64,000 bases of DNA from Pyxicephalus adspersus. Lineage: Eukaryota > Chordata > Amphibia > Anura > Pyxicephalidae. The stretch lies in NCBI RefSeq assembly GCF_032062135.1, contig NC_092862.1, forward strand, positions 99,047,364-99,111,363. Direction: 5' to 3'. Positions 56,013 through 64,000 of the stretch are shown here, piece by piece. Below the pieces are notes generated by a model, which did no database searches, was not told where the DNA came from, and saw only the letters and a program-made list of their open reading frames with translations. The position numbers and the translations under genes are program-made. Every line of letters starts with the position of its first letter. Within the stretch, counting starts at the first letter, position 1.

Positions 56013-56855
56013 AGACATGACCATTATGTTCTTTGCTGACGTTAATGTGTGATTCAGAACAACCTGGAGAAGCCAAGGGAAAGGAGAAGGGTGGAAGGCA
56101 GCCATGACTAGGGGGTTGGGGGAAGCATAGGCAGTTTGACTAAAAGTTTTTGATAGAAAAATGGAAGAAGGTAGGAGATAGGTTGGAAGTTTAAAAATGG
56201 GGAGGAGAAATTAGGGGTTAAAAGAGGGAGGAAAGAAAAAGTAGGGGAAGTTTTAGGAGTGAAGAGAGGTTAGGGAGAATGTTTACCTCCCACTCACCCT
56301 ATATGATAGCTGGGGGGTTGGAGGTTGGGTTATGGTTGGGTTCCTCAGAGGACATCTTTAAATTAGTGTGGCAGAACCATAAAAGATTTGGGACCTCTAA
56401 AAGGTTATGGAAAGTTTGACCACCTTTAGGGTGGTTTTAAGGAGGGGCTCCAAGTAGTATATGCATTCTTGAGCCAGGGGGCTCTGCGGCTGAAAACTGA
56501 AGTGATGGTTTTTGAAAGGGTAAAAATTTTATATTTAAAAGGTTCAGGTTTTGGAAAAGTGTAATTTTTATTGTTGCTTAGAGTTATTTATTGTTATTGT
56601 TATTTATTTGTGACAGAGTTTCACTAATAATGTTAGAAAAGTGTCAGGAAATGTAATAAAGGCTGCAGGGAATAATAAGTAGATAGGTCTGTGTAGGTTT
56701 TCAGAAAGAAACCTGAAACTTTAGGGCCCTGGAGCCGGCCAAGGGAGTGAAAGGGTGGGCCTCTTGGCCCAACCTCATCCTGACAGAGAAATATATGCAC
56801 TTGCACTCAAGAGAGAAGGTGTGCTCAGCAAGAGGCTGACAGAGGAAGTAATCAG
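56013..56855. other. Purine-rich non-coding stretch
   Basis: From 56040 to 56300 the plus strand is strongly G/A-rich (GGGGAGGAGAAATTAGGGG and similar). An AATAAAGGCTGC at 56660 could be a polyadenylation-type signal from an unrecognised retroelement. No gene is supported. Confidence 0.4.
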
Positions 56856-56859
56856 CCAG

Positions 56860-57160
56860 AGGGTTGATTTGAGTCTGGAGAGAGCCAGGGTGGATTCCAG
56901 GCTGGGAGAGAGCCAGAGGGATGCCAGGGTGAGAGAGAGCCAGAGGGATGCCAGGCTGAGAGAGAGACAGAGTGGATTCCAGGCAGGGAGAGGGCCAGAG
57001 GGATGCCAGGCCGAGAGAGAGCCAGAGTGGATTCCAGGCTGAGAGAGAGCCAGAGTGGATTCCAGGCTGAGAGAGAGCAAGAGTGGATTCCAGGCTGAGA
57101 GAGAGCCAGAGTGGATTCCAGGCTGAGAGAGAGATCCAGAGTGGGTGCCAGGCTGGGAAA
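56860..57160. repeat. 28-bp minisatellite, about ten units
   Basis: The unit is GAGAGAGCCAGAGTGGATTC followed by CAGGCTGA (28 bp), with variants GGATGCCAGG. Since 28 is not divisible by 3 and the unit has few stops, all three minus-strand frames stay open, each giving Ser/Leu-rich peptides with an apparent 28-residue period. The 222-codon minus-strand frame (56701-57369) is an artefact of this array. Confidence 0.9.
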
Positions 57161-57346
57161 TTGATCAGCAAGAGGATGGACTGTGTTGCAAGATAGAGGG
57201 TGCAAAGGAGGCAGCTCAGTGAGTTTCCAGAGCTGTGGGGGGAACAGAGCTCGGTCTTAAACCAGCAACGAATACATGTGAGTGGAACATGTTTGTTTGT
57301 TAGCCAAGACTGTCTTGACTTGCTTATGCTGTAAAACGCTTTACTG

Positions 57347-57440
57347 TTAAGGTGCGTACACACTTCCAATTTTTATCGTTCCAATCGAACGACGAACGAT
57401 CGATTGGGCAAAAAATCGTTCGTAAAAAAGTAAGGGGGGG
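57347..57440 (+). mobile_element. TTAA palindromic MITE, left end only
   Basis: TTAAGGTGCGTACACACTTCC matches the left end of the element at 10195. It carries its own hairpin ('CGATTGG' against 'CCAATCG', 'CGAACGA'). It stops in a G-rich tract (57437-57446), and no right end follows. Confidence 0.65.
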
Positions 57441-58714
57441 GGGGAGAAGGACATAAGAGTGTGGTAAGTATGGGTGTAAGCATCCTAGCTAGCATGGTTT
57501 ATTATATTACCCTTTCAAGTTACCATATTACATTTAATTTTTTGCAAGGATACTTTAGTTAGTACAGTGATGGCTTATGATGATTTAAAAGGAAGGGTCC
57601 TTTTTTAACTGCATTAAATTACAAAATGGTTTGTATAGCAATTTTATAATCAATTTTTTAATTTTTTTTTTTAAATAAACCAAAGTGGAGCCTTACATCT
57701 TTTAAATGGTGCCGATTTAAATATATTTGCAAGCCTTTAGGCTTCCATTTACATTTCACCATTTTTTACAGAAAAGTGGAGATAACAATGTGTTTTTTAA
57801 TCTGCAAATGTCAAATCATAAGGCAATTCTTTTGCTGAACATAAATAGGTCTAATAATAATGTAAAGATATCTAGTAAAGATATGTAGTTAACCAAAGCA
57901 TAACACTTGACTACTAAGCGTAATGGCAGAAGGTATACTGCATTTTGCATCAATATAGACTAAATCCCCTTTCTGAAAATTGATGAATAAAATTGATACA
58001 ATTACAGAAAAATCTGCATTTTGGGATTAATTCTGACAAGATATAAACAAGATAATATTGAACAAGTGATTAAGCCTGAAATGGGAATAGCACGTTTTTT
58101 TTCACTAACCTTGATAATGCTGTAACTCGGAGAAGGATCTTTGGGAGCAGAGATGAACTAGTCCAAATTTTTTTAAGGTAAAAAGGGTTTATCTGTTAAC
58201 ATTTAAAAACCTGTAACTGATAAAACTGGTAACATCAATAAAGCGATCCTGAGGTTATATGGGCTTTGCCTGAGTTTGCTCCCAAAATACCCACTGTTCC
58301 TTGCTGTATTTTTATTTATGGTATTCTCTTTTGCCTCATGCAGAATTGAAATAATTTATCTATTATTTCTTGATGTATAGTAAAAACAAAATGCTGTATA
58401 TATATTTACAGACAGAGAAGTAGTCATATAATTAACATTATCTGAACTGCAATATTTTATTAGTTGGTTGAAAAATGGACACATGTCCCAAAATGAATAA
58501 AATGAATACAAAATGATTATTATGAGTTTTTAATGTAAAAATGTTCATTTTAGAATTGTAAAGCAACCTAGGAAGTAAGTTGTTTCTTTCTTAAATATAC
58601 TTTAACATTGATTTACAGAAAAACAATTTTCAAATTTGTTTTTTCACTTTGGATGTGTTATCACTCCCTTCCCAAGCAATTTTGCCCATGATAGAAAACA
58701 GTTGTTCTGTTGGC
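57441..58714. other. Non-coding AT-rich DNA
   Basis: Nothing recognised. Confidence 0.55.
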
Positions 58715-59120
58715 ACATGACACACAGAACTAGGAGCCCACAGATAATGCAGTACCAAGATTCGAGGAGCTGCAAGTCCAGAATGCAGAGCCAGGTCATT
58801 CACTAATAATCAGTCCACTAGATGAGGTATTAAGGGCAAGACACAAGCAGAGTCGGGGTCACAGGTAAAAGGTCAGTTCAAGCAGCAAACACTCACAGGG
58901 TCAGAAACAGGCGAGGTGTGTGCTGGGATGCTCATAAAATAAATCTCAGGCTGCACAGCTAAAGGGACTTAGGGGCTGCTACTATTTCCTAGTTCTTCTT
59001 CCTACTGCAAGTGACATCACCGGACAGAATAAAAGCGGTTTGCTACTGCCATAGTGCACTACATGGGATCAACGGCCAGAGGAGCATATCCTAAGAGATT
59101 GCTCCTGGAAGACTATGACA
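58715..59120 (-). mobile_element. LTR fragment, Gypsy-like
   Basis: Read in reverse, it starts TGTCATAGTCTTCCAGGAGC (at 59120). It contains 'GAACTGACCTTTTACC' and 'TGTGACCCCGACTCTGCTTG', matching the solo LTR at 3818-4485. The opposite end is near 58715-58740 ('GGGCTCCTAGTTCTGTG' in reverse) and is not sharply defined. Confidence 0.6.
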
Positions 59121-62100
59121 AAACATGTGGGATTTACATTGTCAAATACTATTGTTTCTTCATCTAATAACGATTTCAAGGGAACATGGTGGGGCTAAAG
59201 AGGAATAAGTGGATGGATAAGGTAGAAGGGGAAATGATAAAATAACGGTCATTTTAAATTACATTACCATTTAAAATGCAAATTAGTCAACAGTTTTTAG
59301 TTTTGTCAGTGTCTGCAGTGGCTTTCACTTCAAGTACAATTATTCATGGTATTTTACTGTACATTTATTAGGTGTTTAAACTGCTTGGTACTAAGTTTCA
59401 CGTGCACAAAAACAATGCTATAGTATATTAGTAGAGGTCTAGCGTCTCATTGGAAAAATGTGAAATACGTTAAATAAAATGTATTCTGACAAGTTTGACA
59501 TTAGACCAAATCATAATGTGGCCGTCAGTCAATACATTCATCAACTTTCAATTGTAGGGCATGAGCTGACGTATGCTGTAACCTCCGGAGAAATTTGTAA
59601 ATGGTAGATTAGTGACAGACATGCGTGGACTTCAAGTATTAAATTCATACCTGATTTTGAGCTGATTTATGGAGGGAGCATTTTTTTTCATTTGACAGTG
59701 AATCTGTGCTCATGTTGAACACTCTGTCATGTGCAAGTAATGATTATAATATTGATAAAATAGGAATTTCCTTTGCATGCGTTTGGAAGAATGATGCCTA
59801 AAAAATGGTATGAGCAGTAAGGCTACCTTGAAACTTATTGCAGTATAATTTAGGTTTATGCAATGATTTATTCTTTACCAACTTGTGGGGTTCACATTTA
59901 GCAAATGAACACCTATATCTCAATACACTGCATTTTTGTATCCCAAGCATATTTCCCCTTCAGCAACAATCTCTCCCTACACTGCCTCCATCAAACTTTC
60001 CTTACAATCAGCAACACTGCTTTTACACTTAGCCACTATGGGTGGCTGAAACTTCAGGTTTGGATTTCTCCATCCAAATCTTTCAAATTTGGTCCAAATG
60101 TAAATTTTATGATTTGTGGAAATAACACTAACACTCCAACTCTAACAATAACTCTGTGTAAGATCTACTGTCTTCTCTAATCACATACACGTCTCCACTT
60201 TAAATACTTCAACAAAACTGGCCTCCACAACACACTGTAATCAGTGTTAAATAATTTGTATGTTTTGCACATGCTTTGTACGTAAGTAGTAGGGATAGAC
60301 CTAAGAATTAATACGTTATGCAAATTAACTAAAAATATGGAATACTAGATACATGTATTGTGGATGTACGTGTGTCCTTGTGAACATCGTGTGTCCTCCT
60401 TGTGTAGGAAGAAGGTTGTAGCTGTTGATGAGAAATGCTGTAAATGTACAACTTATATATCAAAATATTTAATGCATGTTTTTGACAGTATAGTATAACA
60501 AGGATGTTTTTCCAAAATGAGCTAATAATAGTCATGTAACAATCTGATTGGTTGAGAGGGTTGAGTGCTGTTAGCTACAGATATCATAGAATTGAGTGCT
60601 CATGCTGATATTTACTAGATAGGCATATAGAAATGTCAGCTTTTTTCCTGCCTGATTCTTCCCAGTTACCAGAAAGGACAAGGGTCACTCCCTTGGGTAA
60701 CCCAAGTCTTGCAAATTTGCTGATGAAGCCGTTTCTTTTTTAAACCATTGTACACATCCAGAAAAAAAAAAAAAAAATTAATGTTTGATTTTGTGCTCTT
60801 CTTTAACCCTTGTAGTCTTACAAAAAATACTTCCACCTTGTTACAACTCACTCTACCCATATCTCCAGCATTTTTTTATGTGTTCTTTTCCTGCAGCAAC
60901 TGAGTATTAGTATTATTATAGTATTAACAATGTTGATTTAAAGCTCCCTGAGCTGTCTCAATTACAACTGCTTCCTGCAGTTGTTTCCCTGCTTTAAAGA
61001 CCTTAGTCTTGCTTCTCACCAGCCCAGATGTTCCTCTACCTGGGCACACTGTTCACAAACTACATTGCACTGCGCACCCAAGTAACTGCTTGGCAGTGGG
61101 AAAACATTGGAATGGTGTGCAAGATAGTGACCAGCAATGACACAAGTACTGTTTATCCTGTCACCATCGAGCAATGAGAATGGCTGGGAAATTTTCACTG
61201 ATGATGTGATGTGATGTGATATGAAGTTTGGTTACCTGTTTGCTTTCAATGTAATGGTGGCAGGTGTTCTTTAAGGTTTTAGAATACATTATAGAAAAAC
61301 TGTTTTTCCTGTAATGCATTTAGCAAATAAAAACATTTTTTTATCCTCTACAGGATAATACAACTTTAAAAAAAACATTTTAATTGACTTTTTTGTTTTT
61401 CTTTAACAGTGTCAACATTTTGTCACTTTTCTTATATTGTCAAAGACTGACACAACAAGACAGCAGGAGACAGAAGCTGGATTCATTTTCACCTGTATAT
61501 AAAGCAGTTTATTTTGAGAACTGAAGTCACAGCACAGAGCTGGGCTATTTTGGAGCTGAAAGCATAAAAGTTGTTAGAAATTTTGGAACTTTGCAGGTTT
61601 TGTCTTCGTTTAAAGTTTTACCCATAACAAGCTGAACATTGCAGAGCTTAATCATGCAAAAGAAATTTGGGTATGTGTAAGATTAGTTCCCACAGCTATT
61701 TTAGCAATCACAACCATAAATACAGAACAGTTTGGAATTATGAACACCAAAGATTCCACACCAACGTAACCTTAGTCTGGGTACCCAAATGTCTTAATAA
61801 GGTTTTTCTTCGTTTGCATTTTGTGATGACTCTCAGTCGAAACAAGATATGGCCATGGACTTTCCAAGTAGAGCCAAACAAAAATAATAAAATTAACCAT
61901 ACATTGCATGCCGAAGCTATTTTCTTTTTCAAAGCTGATTATTCTTGCCAACATTATTGGTAATTGTAAAACAAACAGGAAACAGGAAGTGTGATTATCT
62001 CATGAATGGGACTACTAAGAGATAAAAGTTCTAAAAAAGGGATACCTACACACAATCGATTTTTACATACAAACATAAGAAGGAGTTTTTCAAACTGCTG

Positions 62101-62488
62101 ACCTGTTTGAAGAAGTATAGGTGAGAGCAGTCTACTTTCAAGAAAAACAACAAAGATTTTAAAAAATGTAGTTTTCAGAACACTTGTCTGATCCTGGTTT
62201 TTAGTTTAATTTCTGCAGAGTTTTAACTTTCTAAGTTGGGAGTCAAGATTACTCCTTAACACAGAACAGTTAGCAATATATACAGTACACCTTTGTTAGG
62301 CTTTTGCCCCATTTAGAAGGGTCACGACAAAATGATGCAGTTATTATTTAAAAACATGGTGAAAGTAGAAAAGCCTGTCCCTTGGCATCATGTTGTGTAG
62401 AAGGACATTTGCCCTCCATATAGACACAGTAATTTCTCAGTAGAGTAGTCCTGCTGATTAAAAAGCCTCTAATAAAGCAAAGGTGGGG
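59121..62488. other. Long gene-free interval
   Basis: No supported gene. A GTGAT tandem (GATGTGATGTGATGTGATAT) lies at 61203-61222 and an A run at 60763-60778. At 60993-61276 two TTAA sites with AGA-starting inverted ends could mark another small TTAA repeat, but this is weak. Confidence 0.5.
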
Positions 62489-62507
62489 AACACTGCAAAC
62501 TAATTGA
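62489..62507 (+). repeat. 19-bp direct repeat, copy 1
   Basis: AACACTGCAAACTAATTGA occurs here and again, identically, as the last 19 bases of the window (63982-64000). Confidence 0.8.
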
Positions 62508-63591
62508 GATCAAGCTGTATATATACTAGTTAACGGTTCATAATATGTCATCTCGCAATAGTATGAATTGTAAAAATTTGTCACCAAGCATTTGTGATCT
62601 AAATAAAACGTCATTGTAGTTTGGCTTGATAGAAATCAATTAATTAAAAAAAGGATTATTGCCAAAGGTGGTTTAAAAAACATTTAGTGATTTCACTTGT
62701 GTATATATGTCAAATTACATTTAATTGTATATAAATATATATGCATTTTCATTAATATTATTTAACTTGACTTGTTTGCGGGGGGGGGGGGGGGCAAGTT
62801 GCACTTTTAAAAGCCTATGCCTCTAAACCAACAGCAAGGGTCCCACTTTGCCACATGCTGGAGGGGAACACAATTCTTTGCTGGCTGTGGCTGTGTTCTA
62901 AAGTCAAAAAAACTGTACAACATGTTTACTCTGTTTGTTTTAATGGACTTGGAGTTTATTTTGTTGATTTAAACTTATTTTTTCTTTGTTAGTCTGTGAA
63001 CAAGCATTTATAAACATGCATCCTTATTACTGCTACACTTTATCTTATAGATTTATATTTGAAACTTTTTATGCCCTCTGAGCAGGGAAAGAAAAGTTCA
63101 AGTGTTTTGTTTACCAGGACCTTATTAAATAATTAATAATGTTACAAAAATAAAATCATGTAAAGTGCTTCTCCTAAGCACAAATAACATGTAGTGCAGT
63201 TTTGTAGGCAGTAATATTGTTTGCTCTGACATTGACAGAAACAGTACAATATGTAGACAGAAATATGATTGAGCATTTCAGAGTCCTACTGGGTAAACTG
63301 ATGGTCATCATTCACTATGCATACTAGATGAAAAAACTTGTATAAGAAAAAGTTTGGTATTGCTCCATACATGTTTTCATTCTTCAACAAGATGAATATG
63401 ACAACATGTCTCACCTAAAACTCATACAGATCTAATTTTGAAGTGGTCATAAAATGGGAAAAGAATTACCACTCATTATCAGGGTTAGTAAACTAAACAT
63501 TATAAGCCATTCTCTTTATTGAAGTTATTTGTCCATGTTTTCCTATTTCTTTAGAAGTTCTTCTTTTGTATGTTCCTTTCAGTTACATATG
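62508..63591. other. Non-coding DNA
   Basis: Nothing recognised apart from the G tract. Confidence 0.5.
62780..62794 (+). repeat. Poly-G run of 15
   Basis: Fifteen consecutive G residues are seen directly. The length may be affected by sequencing. Confidence 0.9.
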
Positions 63592-63860
63592 GCCTGATTC
63601 ATCAATTAAATGCGCGTACGCTGGACGCGCGTATGTTCGTGCCAACATACGAGCCAGTTTCCCACGTTCCGGAGCCGAGTGCTAGTACACGCGCCTTCAC
63701 ATGCCAGCCGGATTCCTGCCTTGATAAGAGCAATGAGCAATAGGGGTCGCGAATCTGCCAATTAAGCAGGATCTGTTAATCTGTAGGATCTGGTGAGATC
63801 ATAGCACTTAATTAGCGCACACCTGCTCCCTGTTCTGTGCGTTTCTACAGTCCATTACAG
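63592..63860. mobile_element. CpG-rich 'GGCCTGATTCATCAA' repeat, left part
   Basis: It begins GGCCTGATTCATCAATTAAA and then shows dense CpG/GCGC words (GCGCGTACGC, ACGCGCGTATG, ACACGCGCC) within AT-rich DNA. 'GCCTGATT' also starts the palindromic family at 10764 and 13534, but the interior differs. The right border is not evident before the window ends. Confidence 0.5.
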
Positions 63861-63981
63861 GTCAATTTGCTTCATCTTCTTTTGGGTAAATGTTACTTTT
63901 ATAGATTACATTGTACTCATTAACAAAATTATTTATTGTTACATTTGTTGCACTGTTTTCATACTTTTTGGTTTGCTTTGC

Positions 63982-64000
63982 AACACTGCAAACTAATTGA
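63982..64000 (+). repeat. 19-bp direct repeat, copy 2
   Basis: Identical to 62489-62507. The window ends with it, so the true length of the match cannot be seen. Confidence 0.8.

Noticed and set aside
56701..57369. A 222-codon minus-strand open frame
   Set aside because: It is generated by the 28-bp minisatellite, and the other two frames on the strand are also open across it. There is no domain and no splice or start context.
1..64000. CRISPR arrays, bacterial promoters, operons, tRNA and rRNA genes
   Set aside because: The sequence is eukaryotic. No regularly spaced repeat array, no rRNA signature and no full tRNA cloverleaf was seen. The only tRNA-like signal is the box A/box B pair in the LTR at 30508-30574.

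Overview
The window looks like AT-rich, intron- or intergenic-type nuclear DNA from a vertebrate, most likely an anuran amphibian. The evidence is the repeat mixture: palindromic 'CTGATTTATTAAAG...TGGAGAG' elements, TTAA-flanked T2/Kolobok-like elements whose ends read 'TTAAAGCnGAaCTAAAC', a 'TATATAGCGCCAACATATTA' repeat, Ty3/Gypsy LTRs, L1-type and CR1/L2-type LINE tails, and several hAT-like MITEs. CpG is scarce outside young repeats, and microsatellites and homopolymers are common. The species assignment is inference; no complete host gene is visible.

Layout. 1-15 kb: scattered old repeats (a truncated hAT-type MITE at 2.6 kb, a solo-LTR-like unit at 3.8-4.5 kb, inverted-repeat elements at 9.3-10.9 kb, a LINE 3' end at 11.4-11.9 kb, and an inverted-repeat unit at 13.9-14.5 kb holding a hammerhead-like motif). 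15.1-16.7 kb: the best coding relic, a transposase-like protein (copy A) of a family I recognise but cannot name. 17.9-20.1 kb: a solo LTR, two different Tc1/mariner transposase tails and a hAT-type MITE. 26.5-32.6 kb: a nested block. Copy B of the same transposase-like element (minus strand) is cut by a decayed Ty3/Gypsy element (plus strand) and separately by a hAT-type MITE. 35.3-37.2 kb: the 3' part of an L1-type LINE, beside a CpG-rich segment. 39.6-40.4 kb: a PIF/Harbinger transposase pseudogene. 41.5-44.0 kb: three MITEs in a row. 44.3 and 48.0 kb: two short open segments with splice-like borders, the only candidates for host exons. 48.6-51.0 kb: more MITEs, including a 1-kb hAT-type element made of hairpin modules. 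53.1-54.8 kb: a Helitron with both ends and a remnant of its Rep gene. 55-64 kb: minor repeats, a 28-bp minisatellite, an LTR fragment and a CpG-rich repeat at the right edge.

There is no operon or working gene set. The interest lies in the order and structure of the mobile elements: target-site duplications that prove MITE mobility, a three-element nesting, hairpin modules shared by two MITE families, a tRNA-like promoter inside an LTR, and hammerhead-like motifs. Family names come from recognising motifs by eye, with no database search, so fine classification is tentative.
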